Part shown: positions 46,742 through 58,380 of the stretch, one piece after another
How positions within the stretch are numbered: position 1 is the first letter of the stretch
How the letters are laid out: every line of letters begins with the position of its first letter
From: Calliopum simillimum
Lineage: Eukaryota; Arthropoda; Insecta; Diptera; Lauxaniidae
Direction of reading: 5' to 3'
DNA: 64,000 nt
NCBI GenBank assembly: GCA_951812925.1
Contig: OX638372.1
Span: 88,681,058-88,745,057 of the forward strand
Notes under the pieces: model-generated
Seen by the model: the letters and a program-made list of their open reading frames with translations, nothing else
What the model was told of the DNA's origin: nothing
Database searches by the model: none
Position numbers and translations under genes: made by a program

Positions 46742-48427
46742 CGAATATTTTTTCCTTCTAAAATAAATTTTTTGGAAAGCAAAAAAGTCATATTTCGTGC
46801 GATAAAGAGGAAAAATAGTATGTTTCGCTGTTTAGAAACATGATTATTTTTAATTTTCAAAACATGGAATTTACTGAAACTTCTTCACAAAACTCACAAA
46901 AAAGTTCGATATAACTAGGAGATTTCTAAACCGATTCTCATTTTTTGACATATATTGGAAAGGAAGTGGATCAGGCTATTAGCACAAGGTAAGTTTTCTG
47001 TCATGTGACAAAAAGTACTATTTTTACATTTTGTTTTTTTCACTATGATTAATAAAAACAGTTCTCGGCCTACTTTTAAAATATATTTTCTGGAAAGAAG
47101 ACAGAAAGCTAGCTATCTCTCATATAAATCTTATGAGACGATCTGAACATGAAAAGAGCAAGTTATTTTCCACTCTTGCACCCATCCAGAAGCAAAAAAA
47201 CATCTTAACATTTTTTTCGGCTTTTTTATCAGATTAGGCATGAAACAAAACTTTGTATCAAATTTCAGCGAAATCGGAAGGGGTGTGGCAAATCTTATTA
47301 CGCTAGACATGGAATGGCTGATAAATATTTTTTTTATAAAATATAGATTTAAAAATTACTTAATGATATACTTAAACAAAAACTTTTTCATTAATAAAAA
47401 GACGAAAAAACAAACATCAAAAACACGCAACACAAACATAAAACATAAACAAAAAAAAAAAAAACATAAAATTTTGTTTACATGCGGGCAAAGAGCAACA
47501 GGAAAAACAAAAAAAAAAACCTAATGCATACATAGTCACATGTATACCAATGTCTACATACACACACATGTGTAGATATACCGTACAGTGGTTTACCCTG
47601 CAGGCTAATAAAAAATGTCATCCTTGGAGAAAACATGAGTACGAAACCATAAGGATTTTTTGTTTTTGTTGTATTTTGTGCTCTTGATATGCGACAAAAA
47701 AACAAAAAAACAAAAACTGACAAACTTTGTTTTGACACAACAAAATACGTAATTACAAAGGAAAAGAACAAAATAATAATAATTTGAAAGAAAACAAAAA
47801 GAAAAAAAAAGACATCAACTGCAAATGGAATTATATTTCGAATATGTGTAGGTACAATGTACATACGGATATATGAAAATAGTACGAGTAGGTAGTAAGT
47901 TAAAAGTATTCTTTGCAAAAATTAGATTAAACGTTTCATCTTTTGCCATTTGCTAAGAGTTCAGTTTTTTCTGTATTTTTTTGACGAGTTTTCAAATGCA
48001 TAAAACTATTAAGCATGTCAGCATATAGTAATATTTGAAACAAAAATAAGTTTTGACAACTGGATTGGTTTAATTAAAAATGTATAGCAAGAGAAAATCT
48101 TATTATTATATATGATGGTAAGATAGATTAGATTTTTTTTTTCGAGAGATTTTTCTTTGGGATATACACATTTTTAAATAGAATAGTTTAATCTTTAATT
48201 TGAGTTCCAGCTAAAAAATTAAGTATATTTGGTTATTTGCAATGGAATTTATGATTTTAAATTTCTGATACATGTATTTTACCCATCTTACCATATTTAA
48301 AAATGTTGTATACAGACATTGTCATTACCATTCCTGGATAATTTTACCGACATGCCAATGACACAAATGCTGTTCCCAAACCAAAAAAAAAAATTGATAA
48401 AAAAGTTTCCAAAAACAGAGTATCTAC
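46742..48427. other. Mostly AT-rich non-coding stretch
   Basis: Part 47380-47540 is a run of A-rich sequence with a lysine-rich frame. Part 47540-47940 has TA/CA simple repeats and its minus-strand frame (47478-47918) is phenylalanine-rich noise. No gene was recognised. Confidence 0.4.
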
Positions 48428-49380
48428 AGGGTGTATCGCGTAAAGCTATGAAAGTGATAGAGGAGCCATAGACTAATAAAAATTTGGGGTCTAAAATGTA
48501 CCCTTGAGAAGTTATAGGGTTATAGCTGATTTTCTGACCTCAAAAAAAAAAAAAAATTTCTTGGGTCACCATAGCGCTTTAGCGAAAACTTTTTTATCGG
48601 AAAACTTATAGCTAATTGTATAAACTTTTTAAGAGTGTATTTGTTTTATAGGGTTTAAAAAGATTTCACAAAATTCTGGACCTTTAAAGTTGATATTTTA
48701 ATTTTTTTTTTCCAATTTTTGATTTTGGTGGCCATTTTAGTATGAAAAAGTCTTATAAACATATCTTTTTATAATTTTTTTTTGTATTCTCGTTAAAATT
48801 TCCTTTAATTTGGTAGTTCATTTGTCAGAAAAAAATGATTTTCAAGAACAATTCGTTTGAAGGGTTCAGTAGAGAAAGGGCAGTGTGCGCACATCATATG
48901 CAGCGCAACTCATGCGAGCAACCCGTTTTTTGCATAGGAAAGTATTTTTCTCCGACCACAAATTAAAAAGTTGCTAAGGCAAATGTACTACAGAATTGAA
49001 GTAAATTTAAGGAGAATTTAAAAAAAAATTATAAAAGGATATTTAAATAGGATCTTTTTCATACTAAAATGGTCACCAAAGTCAAAAATAACGAAAAAAA
49101 AAATTTAAAATATCAACTTTAAGGTCTTTTTTAACACTATAAACCAAATACTCTTAGAAAGCCCATACAATTAGCTACAAGTCTCTCAAAAAAAAACTTT
49201 TCTCTAAAACGTTAAGATGACCCGAGAAATTTTTTTTCTAAAACAAGTCAGAAAATTAGTTTTAGCTCTATAGCTTCTTAGGGGTGCATTTTAGACCTCC
49301 CTAAGGTGCAATTTTTTGTTAGCCTTGGCCCTCTATATCACCTTTCAGAAGCTTCGTAACCTTATGCATACTGCAAAATT
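48428..49380. mobile_element. Family B, full inverted-repeat form
   Basis: Arms of about 400 bp: 48428-48840 pairs with 48965-49380. Matching blocks include 'gtaaagctatgaaagtgata' / 'gtaacgaagcttctgaaagg'-type ends, 'ggtctaaaatg(t)acccttgagaag', 'tagctaattgtat', 'ggaccattttagtatgaaaaag' and 'aaagttgatatttta'. The core of about 120 bp contains 'gcgcacatcatatgcagcgc'. No coding frame. Confidence 0.8.
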
Positions 49381-49439
49381 CTATCTGATCTTTTTCTCAA
49401 GATGACTCATTTTTAATAAAGTTTTTGCTTCGTCATAAA

Positions 49440-50140
49440 AGATTTGAAATTTTAAAAAAATTTGTCAAATAGTACAGTTATTTGGTAGTTTTACCTGGAA
49501 AGTCTTGAGGGTTTTTTGCAAATGAGTTATTTTAAAGATTTCGATGTGCTCTTTCAGAATTTCAACTTTTCTTGGACGAACCGTTTGACGAGCTATTTTG
49601 AAAAAACGGGTTTTTTCTAAATTTAAGGATAGTTTAAAAAACGTCTCCCAAATTATAGGTCATCTGAAAAGAAAAATTATGTGTAGATTATAGTGCAAGT
49701 AATTGCCTATAAAAAAAATATTTTTACTTTAAACGTGTGACTCACCGTTTATGAGTTATCGTAATTTTAAGCTCAACACATCACTGTACCTATTCATAAG
49801 CGGCATGCACAATTTACTAATTTTTTTCAAATTTAGAATTAGGATATCTCCTGAGTTATAAGTCGTACGAAAACAATTAAATGGTAATTTTTATAAGCTA
49901 CAATATTGCGCCACAATATTTTTCTCTAAATGTAACCGTTAAAGAGATATTTGTAAAAAACTGATTTTGAGCGCCATTTTTCCAATATGGCGGCGCGCGC
50001 GGCCACGATTCGAGGTAGCAAAATTGAAATTCTGAATGAGCACATCGAAATCTATAAAATAACTCATTTGCGAAAATCCCACAAAACTTTCCAGGTATCA
50101 TCATTTTATTCTCCCAAATGATTGTATTAAAAAAAAGAAT
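49440..50140. mobile_element. Inverted-repeat element (approximate limits)
   Basis: 'acctggaaagtcttgagggtttttt', 'gcaaatgagttattttaaagattt' and 'cgatgtgctc' at 49494-49555 are mirrored by their complements at 50030-50100. The best arm match spans about 120 bp. The interior has a short GC-rich 'ggcggcgcgcgcggcc' near 49990. Outer limits are uncertain. Confidence 0.55.
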
Positions 50141-50334
50141 ATGTAGAAAGTTTTGTACATGAAAATCATAACAGATTTTCTTAACGAAACATTGAATTTT
50201 TACCAATTTTTTTTTTTCTTTTTATTTAAGAAGTGAGTTTTTGCGTAAATAAAAAAACTGGTGTTCGAGTTTTGGCCACTTTTTAGAGACGACGCAGCTG
50301 CAAACTTAAGCAAAAAAAACTCTTATTAGTAATT

Positions 50335-51240
50335 ATGTCTGCACTTCTTCTTTTCTGGGGCGTGGCACTGCTCACTGTAAAACAAAAAAGTTTAATATCC
50401 TTCCTTGGGGGTGTCAAAATAGCTCTATCTAATGAAGCAAAATTCTGGGGAACAGTCTTAGACCACAAACTAAACTGGAAGCCTAACATAGAAAATCGTA
50501 TAAAAAAGGCATACGGTACTTTATTTGCTTGCAAAAAATTCTACGGAATCACTTGGGGCTTTGACCCTAAAATCACCATCTGGATCTACACTGCAATAGT
50601 TAGGCCCATCTTATTGTATGCAATACATGTATGGTGGACCGCGCTAAACATAGCATACATACAAAAGAAACTAGAAAGATTACAACGTCTTTTAAGCGTC
50701 GGCATCACTGGTGCCCTGAAGTCTACTTTTACTGTTATCTATTGATCTCTTTGCCAAGGGAGTGGCTTACAATACTATACTTAGGCTTAACGAATCAGGG
50801 GGCCTTAAGCTAAAACCTTACGGACATAGTAAAGCAAGCAATATCAAGAGTATAACTACTGATTATGTGGTTCCCAAGCTTTCTATGGAGAAAAAATTCT
50901 TGGTCACATTCCCGTCTAGAGAATTCTGGAACATACGAGGTGATGATCCAACCGAAGTAATAAACGTTTACAACCAGGTATCTCTTCAGTGGGTTGCCGT
51001 CGCATTGCAAAATTTTAGGAAATGAAATGGCAGATTTATCAGCAAAAACGGGAGCTTTTTTAGATGCACAACACATTAAAATTCCAGCACCGCTTCAACA
51101 TTTCTTCTCTTTAAAGAACACTCAAATGTTCTCAGTAGCGAATAGACGCTGGGAACAATTCCCCACTAGCGCTATAACAAAGTATTTTTGGCCTCGTTTT
51201 CACAAAGCACTCTTCACTATCTCTGACGCGGAGTGAATGG
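50335..51240 (+). pseudogene. Non-LTR retrotransposon RT C-terminus plus RNase H fragment
   Basis: The first frame (50335-50745) encodes the RT thumb/connection region: 'WGTVLDHKLNWKPNIENRI', 'FACKKFYGITWGFDPKI', 'IYTAIVRPILLYAIHVWW' and 'LERLQRLLSVGITGALKST', all typical of insect LINE ORF2. The next frame (50762-51025) gives 'AYNTILRLNESGGLKLKPYGH' and then 'EVINVY', where the RNase H core should begin ('TDGS'). Instead it jumps to 'VSLQWV', so the three catalytic acids are deleted. A frameshift then leads to 'PSHCKILGNEMADLSAKTGA' (50994-51236), the conserved end of RNase H. RNase H suggests an I/LOA-type clade. The locus is dead, with at least two frameshifts and an internal deletion. Confidence 0.88.
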
Positions 51241-52789
51241 AGCCTGCGGACTAGACAATTTTATTCATTGTAAATTTTCGCGAAATGCTTTCCGTTTTAA
51301 GAAATTTGGTTAAAAGTTTTATACGCCCATATGACAAGATATTTAAGGCCACAAGCCAAGTAAAACAGTTTTTTGCAAATAACTCATCAACATCTACTTT
51401 TATTGAAAATTTTTGGTGGAGAACTTTGTAGCACAGGAAATTTCCTAGTAAAGGATGTAAGAGCTGTTTTCAAACGAGTTTTAGTTAAAGAGATATCAAA
51501 ATTAAGAAATGTTGAGGGTACTTCTAACAAAATCTGCAAAATGCTATGCAGAAGTCATCATTTTTTGAGATAAGGCAACTAAATCCGAAAAAAGTATAGT
51601 GGCAGAATGCTCCATTGCTTTACTTTTGGCGCGTACAGTAATTAAGGAAAAAATTTCAAGAATCAACGCTAATAAAAAAACTACCTTTTTATTTACGTAC
51701 ACTTCATAAATATGCTACTTTTTTATTAAGTCTCTATACAAAATTTTAAGTCTAAAAATGTTTTTTTTTTTTTTGTTTTTTTGTTATTGGCGTGGATAAC
51801 AAAAAATAAATTAAAGGAACATCTGTTAAATCTTAATTGTTTACATAAAGCAAATTTGCTATAATTTTCCTAATTTTCCACTTGTTTTGTTTAATGTTTT
51901 TTTTTTTCCTTAAATTTATTGCTTACAAAGTTGAGCTTTTGCCTTTGTACTTTGCAAATGTTAGAGGTATTTTATGCCCACCTTCACCTTTACCAAAAAA
52001 ATAACAAACATTTCAAAAAACAAAATAAAAAAAAAACATAAAAAAATCGGGAAAAAATTGTTCACACACACGAAATTAACAAGACAAATAAACAAAATGT
52101 GCGAAATAAAATTAATGGTCAAAAACGGCAACAGCTGAGGAACAGAGATGTTGCTTTTTCGTTGCCACATTTTATTAACTTAAGCGCGGCAATTAAAGAG
52201 ATTTATTTATTTTAATACGAATTCTTTTTCTTTATATCCGCCGTACAATTTACAAAAAGGAATTCAAATGAGAAAAATCTGCACAGAAATAATAAAATAT
52301 TAAGTAGCAGTTGAATGATATTTTGTGGAATATTAAGAAAAAAAATATTAGTCTGGATACTCACCATACAAGAAAAATTTAAACCTTAACTCCAACCAAC
52401 TGAAATCTTTTTTTTTACGGGCCAATCGTGCTAGTAACCAAACAAACCCGAAATGAAATAAAAATCTTGATAAACATATTTATCCAAATACCTCCACTGT
52501 GCTAGCGTATCAGTCTTCAACCTACTTCAGTCGCAACATCATTTGATGACGTTCGATTCTATTTGACAGGGGTCGTGTGCTCGTTTGTTTTCCAAGCAAG
52601 AACTTATATGATACAAAAAAACAAAAAAAAAAAAAAAAAAATCCCTCAAGCACAGAGTATCACAGGAAATTTATTGAAAAATGATATATACTAACACATC
52701 CACGTAGAGTTGGCAAATGGTCTGGAATCGTCTGGAATGTCTGGATTTTTAGTCTGATGTCCAAAAATCAGATAAACTGAAATGTGTTC
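51241..52789. other. AT-rich non-coding stretch
   Basis: No gene or family match was recognised. A and T homopolymer runs lie at 51760-51785, 51898-51908 and 52610-52640. The first 300 bp could be 3' sequence of the adjacent LINE, but no poly-A or terminal repeat shows it. Confidence 0.4.
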
Positions 52790-53385
52790 ATTAGACCGGT
52801 CCAAGCTTGGAATTGCGCTCCTATGACACCAAAATGTTCTCTTTGATGTACATAAATAAGTACAACGCAAAATTTGGTCCACTTCAAAGAATATTTAATG
52901 CATCCCAAACTATTTTTAAAACCGAAAAGTGGTCCTGTATATCAAAAAAATTTTTCTTTAAAAATTCAAGCAGTTAAACCCTTCATATGGATTTTCAGCC
53001 GATTAATTCGAATCTGCAATTTATTTCTGAATAAGTTCTGTAATTGAGGAGATATTGGCCTTCCCATTTCGTATTTTAATTTTCCACCTTGAATGGACAA
53101 TATCTTCAAAACTATAGAAACTACAAAAAAATAAATTGCAGATTCAAATTAAGCGGTTTAAAATTCATATGAAGAGTTTTAAAGTTTGAATTTTAAAACA
53201 AAAAAAAATTTTTCATATATAGGACCTCTTTTCGGTTTTCAAATGGTCTGGGATGTATCAAATATTCGCTGAAATGTACCAAATTTCAAGTTGTGCTTAT
53301 TTACATGAAAGAGCACATTTTGGTGCCATAGGAGCGCAATACAAAAAAATTTTAAAATTTTGGGTCACTCTAATGTTCGGCGTTA
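52790..53385. mobile_element. Inverted-repeat element (about 600 bp)
   Basis: 52790-53030 pairs with 53110-53385: 'cattaga...' ends, 'ttgcgctcctatgacaccaaaatg', 'acataaataagtacaac', 'ccgaaaagtggtcctgtatatcaaaaaa' and 'aattcgaatctgcaatttattt' all have complements in the other half. The centre is near 53070. No coding frame and no clear target duplication. Confidence 0.75.
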
Positions 53386-53394
53386 GGAAATACA

Positions 53395-54000
53395 CTCGAA
53401 TGAAATAACGCCCAAAAACAAAATCGAAATAGCGCACAAATTATTTTTATATAAATTTGCGCGATAATCATTTTGGAATTAATGCCCAAAAATTTGGGCT
53501 TTGTTTTGTTTTTTTGGGTGTTATTTTGTTATATGTATTTTAAAAAAACGAAATAACGCACAAAACAAAAACGAAATAACGCCCAAAATATAAAATGACG
53601 TAATAACGCCCAAAATAAATCGAAGTAACGCTAAAAAAATCAGAAATAACGCCCAAAAACAAAAACGAAATAACGCCCAAATTATTTTCATATAAATTTG
53701 GGCGATAATCATTTTGGAAATAACGCCCAAAATTTATTTATATGAAAATTATTTGGGCGTTATTTCGTTTTTTGTTTTTGGGCGTTATTTATTTTTTTTT
53801 TTATTTTAAACGAAATAACGCCCAAAAAAAAAAGATATAAAGTTCAATTGTGATTATCGCTTAAATTTATATGAAACTATTTTGGGCGCTATTTTGTCTT
53901 TGTTTTTGGGCTTTATTTCATATTTTTGGGCCTTGCTTCGTTTTTATTTTGGGCGTTATTTCATTGGGCGTTATTTCATTGGGCGTTATTTCCTAAAGCC
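53395..54000. repeat. Inverted clusters of 'GAAATAACGCCCAAAA'
   Basis: From 53398 to about 53735 the motif 'gaaataacgcccaaaa' appears more than ten times on the plus strand at 18-60 bp spacing. From about 53745 to 53995 it appears mainly as its complement 'ttttgggcgttatttc'. AT-rich blocks 'ttatttttatataaatttg' separate them. No coding sequence. Confidence 0.85.
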
Positions 54001-56149
54001 CCAGTTTTCAGCTTAAACTTGGGCTGAGAAAATAAAATCAGAAAGAGAAATAGTTGTAATATTCTATGTAGATATAAAAATCTCCTTCAACATGTGATAA
54101 CTCGATGTCTTTCATTATTTCCAGCTTAACATCGACTAGTTTATACTTGGCCAAATATAAAATCCTATTTACCTACATTTGAAAACCGAAAAGTAAACCG
54201 TAAGCCAAGAAATTAAATCATCATATCTCTGAAACTATTTATATAACGTACATGGATGAGATTTGGCAAATGTGTACAGAGCATTTGCGCAAAAAAAGTT
54301 CACTGGGAAAATGGATGCTGAGATTTGGTACATATGTATGTAAAATGGATCGGGACAAAAAACATCCTCTAGAAAAATTGGTGATGCCACAAGATAAGGT
54401 GAAGCAACTAACAGCGAGAAATCCTGGTTATTTGCAAGATATTCAATTTAAAATTTGTAAAGTGAAAAAAATGTCCCATGCGATATGTCTCGTGCGACCG
54501 TGATTAAAATTAAATTGAAAAAAAGTATTAATTATTTGAAAAATTAAAATCATTTTTAAGAAACATTAATGTACAACACTCTAAAATAAGTCGTATTGAA
54601 ATATTGCCTCAGGTTCTACTTTTCACCGCAGAATCAACGACAATTCAATTTAAGGGTTAATAATGTTTACAAAATTGTTCACTCTGCAAGACCGAAAAAC
54701 GCCTCTTTGTCTCAAAAATTAGTCGAAGTCAAGGTATTAAATAGCAAGGAGAGTGGTGCTGTTGCATCTAAGTGGTATGACAATATTCTTATGCTTATTA
54801 GGTCATGGGTTCAATTCTCGTTCAATGCGATAAAAATATTTTTTTATTTGAATTCTAATTATTTATTGCAACACATTTAAATTTAAATGTTTTTTTTTTT
54901 ATATAAATTTTGTGATATATTTTTAACATAACTATTGTCAAAATATGAAGCTGCTGTCTTTAAACAGCAAATTTCCAGAAATGCTCTTTATCCATTTCCT
55001 CATAAATTTATAAAACTTCCGACATTGTCGACTTGTGTGTATATAAATTAATAATTTTGTTTAAAATATCTATTTATATGGCATTATTTTTAATTAATTT
55101 GTACAATGACTTTTTGACACATTGACATAATGAATGCGCCCACATATTTAGCCACACACTGGAATTTAAATCCATAAATGTTTATTAAATTGCAAAATTC
55201 CTCGAAATATGAGTATAAATTTAAATCCTTTATAGAAAATATAAATATAAATAGTTGTTGGCACAATTTAAAATATTTTTTTTTATCATACGCATAATTG
55301 AAAAATCTATTTTGAAGTTGTTAAGAAAATGCATTATTTTTCTTTAGAAAAAAAGTTTTGCTGTTATTTATTAATTTGTTATATATAACCAAGAAATAAT
55401 GTTTTGTTGTATATACTGATGATAGACCTTTTTCAAAGTTCTTATTGTATATGGGACTTAAAGTTTCCGTGAAGTGACCCACGAAAGAATATGCCAACTT
55501 TAAATGCCATATTTCCTAAAAAAAAGCCTGAACTAAGTAATTCAACCCTGTCTTTGCTTTATAGAAGAAGATCACTTCTCTTAAGCTGAAACGAAATAAT
55601 ACATCAATCTCTTAATTATTATAGAAATGGCAGCAAAAATACTTTTGGGTACCCGTGTACCATTAACAAAAGTAGGTGCTAACTTTGAAGTTAGATTTCA
55701 TATAGATAACTTGAACTATTTTCAACCTTCTCTATTGTCATAAAGTAGAAAAACATTTCAATTGAGATGAACCAGAATATTAGATCCATATCTAAAATAC
55801 TTCAGAAATGATAGCAAAAAAACAAAAATTACCCGCGGGCACTATTGGCTCTAAGGTTAAGTTCCCAGTTACTTGTTGACTAGCTATCACTTCCTTTTTT
55901 CATCTATTTTTATCAAGGTTCTAAATTGGCAATCAAGATTTTGATAGAAATGTTTTATGTGCATGATGGGAACGTCCTAAAGAACGAAGTTGATCATATG
56001 TACTTCCTTAAAAATTAAACTCATGTACTTTCGAAATGTTTTTGAATTTCATAGAAGTATATCAGTGAATCTCCGAAAAATGTACCAAAACATGCCTTAT
56101 TTCGTCCCCAAGTATTTGATTTTATTTTTCTATAATTTGAAGATATGGA
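54001..56149. other. AT-rich stretch with one unassigned 83-codon frame
   Basis: The plus-strand frame 54252-54503 starts MDEIWQMCTEHLRKKS and is unusually rich in charged residues for this AT-rich DNA, but no domain is recognised. The frame 54596-54880 likewise has no motif. The rest (54880-56149) shows no gene or family match. Confidence 0.3.
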
Positions 56150-57540
56150 CTTAATTTCTGGAACCTTTTTAAAATATGAATATAAGCTTTCAGGGTTGTC
56201 ATATGTTTTTTGACGGAAAGTTTTACGTATTTTAAAAATGAAAATAAAATTTTAGTCAAAAAACGCTTAAATAAACATTCTAAAAAGCCAACATAAATTT
56301 TAAGGGTTGACACATGATTGTTTTCGAAAATTTTGTTTAAATGTTACTTTCTTCGACTAACTTTAAATTTTTTACGGCAGCAGAACCGAAATATGATTTA
56401 AGCAAAACTAACAAAAAAAAAAAACTAGTAAAGTTGTTATCTTTGGCCTGGCCAAAAGATAATATACCCTACATTGCAGTATTTTGAAACGTTTGCTTAT
56501 ATGGGAGGTGCCACACTCTCTTGTCCTATTTCGCCTAGTTTTTGCTCAGAACTTGGCTTTACTATTTTTAGTGTTTTAGTGAAATTTGGTTGGATTATCT
56601 CAAATAACGCTTTGAGCATAGCATTTGAAACTTTTCCTTGTATGGGAGGTGCCACGCCCTCATGTCCGAATTCACCTAGTTTTTATTCAGAGCCTGGCTT
56701 TACTGTTCTTAGTGTTTATGTGGAGTTTGGTTGGATTATCTCAAATAACGGTTTCAGCATAGCATTTGGAACCTTTTGCTTGTATAGGAGGTGCCACGCC
56801 CTCTTGTCCGAATTCGCCTTGTTTTTGCTCAGAGCTTGTACTTACTAGTAATTATGTGTTTTTGCTTGAGTTATCGCAAATAATGCTCTTAATATTACGT
56901 TTTGAGCATATTCCTTGTATAGGCGGTAGGCGTGTCCGTTGACCGATTTCGCTCATTTTTAATCCCTCGAACTAACTTTGACAATGAAAGCAGAGTACCA
57001 AATTTCATTGAATTATCTTGCTCTTTTCCCAAAAAGTTTATTTCCACGCACACCCAGCCAGCCAGACAGACTGACAAGGCTATATTGACTGAGGAGGTGA
57101 CGCTGATCCAGAATATATATACTTTTCCATACCTGCCACGCATCCTTCTCTGCGTTACAAACGGAAGAACAAAGTGAATACACCCTGGATGTAGGGTATA
57201 AAAAACCGGGTGGCAACACTGGAAGTATATGCACAATTTTAAAAAAGTTTATCTGAGCTTTTCTGAAACCAAAAATTTTCATTTAGTCAGGAAAAGTAAA
57301 AATTTAACAAGATTTTTCGAAAATGACTAGGTGGCAACCCTAAAAAGTTATGTTTGGTTTTTAAAAAGTTTATTCAATTTTTATTTTTTAAATAAATGGT
57401 TTAAGCAAAACTAACAAAATAACCGGTTGGTAACGCCAACAGTTTTGTACGAAAATTTTAATTTAGTCAAAAAGGGTAAGAATTAAATAAGGCTTTCGAA
57501 ACTAACCAGGTGGCAACCCTAAAAATTTATGTTGGAGCAT
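56150..57540. repeat. Inverted repeat with 'ggtggcaaccctaaaa' units, interrupted by family A
   Basis: Right side 57205-57540 has three or four tandem units of about 125 bp: 'ccgggtggcaacactgg', 'ctaggtggcaaccctaaaaag', 'ccggttggtaacgccaac' and 'ccaggtggcaaccctaaaaat', each followed by 'ttatg' and 'tttagtca'. Left side 56150-56345 carries the complement ('ttttaagggttgacacatg', 'agggttgtcatatg'). 'taagcaaaactaacaaaa' occurs at 56399 and again at 57404, showing that the family A copy split a pre-existing unit. Confidence 0.7.
56410..57205 (+). repeat. Family A dispersed element, copy 7 (best preserved)
   Basis: A-run and 'actagtaaagttg', hairpin CTTTGGCCTGGCCAAAAG (56441-56458), then TATACCCTACAT (56463-56474). 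Three units of about 141 bp follow, with cores near 56506, 56646 and 56790. The tail runs from 'tgtataggcggtaggcgtgtcc' (56917) to 'atacaccctgg' and ATGTAGGGTATA (57189-57200). The two 12-mers are exact reverse complements and act as terminal or subterminal inverted repeats. The inserted segment is bordered by A-runs. Non-coding apart from the recurrently open tail frame (56932-57177). Confidence 0.92.
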
Positions 57541-57639
57541 CGCGAGTTTTATGAACAGCCCCTAAGCATAAAAAAGAAAATAGGTTCAATAAGTCTAATT
57601 ACTTAACCAATAAGAGAATCATTCTCGCGGAGTTAATTT

Positions 57640-58380
57640 AAAGGGAGAATTACTATACGGGAGAATGACAAAATGTTGCAAAACCGTAAAATCGGAATGA
57701 AAATGCCAATTATTTCTAAAAAAGTTAAACTGGTGGATATCGACTCTAATTGTTTATTGATTTAATTATATAAAGATTAAAGAATATATATAGTAATATT
57801 AAAAAAAAATTACAGGGAGAATGACAAACACTTGCGTTCTTTACAAAGTTTTTGAACTTTGAAAAAAAAAAAAAAATGCGCTGACACTCACTATTAAAAA
57901 ATTAAAACTGACTGAGCTGATAAAGAGCTGAGTTACCTTTTTCTCTTCACTTTCAGTTTTCTGTTTATTCAATATCAATAATTTTCACATGTAGAATTAG
58001 AAAACAAAGATAGTCTAAAATGTGGGACCAACTTCTATGTAAGTATGTCAATTCAATATGAAAAATTTTTTTTCGAGGAGTTAAGATAGATAAAACAATA
58101 ACTGAAATATGTATGTACTATGTGTACAAACAATGTCGTATAAGTTTTTTCAGAAAATAGCGTTATATGTGAAACTGGAAAACTAAGTGCACCAAGAAGC
58201 GGTTAGGGACAGCAGGGAGAATGACTTTTTTAATACTTTATGTTATAAATTCATATTAAAATATTTAGAAATATTTTTTTAAGCTAGTCGTATAGAAGCT
58301 CTGTTTAGGTATCTGTGTTAAATACTCAGATATAATATCAAATTCAAAGTTTAAACATGGTCTTGAGCTTCGGGACATTA
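57640..58380 (+). repeat. Family C dispersed repeat, copy 3
   Basis: Starts with 'gggagaattactatacgggag' and runs through 'ggtggatatcgactctaattg', 'gggagaatgacaaacacttgcgttctttac', 'tgacactcacta', and 'cggttagggacagcagggagaatgac' to 'atcaaattcaaagtttaaacatgg'. It is the longest of the three copies. The 'gggagaatgac' motif occurs three times within it. Confidence 0.75.

Noticed and set aside
47478..47918. 146-codon minus-strand Phe-rich frame
   Set aside because: Composed of A-run and simple-repeat translations (poly-Phe) without any domain pattern.
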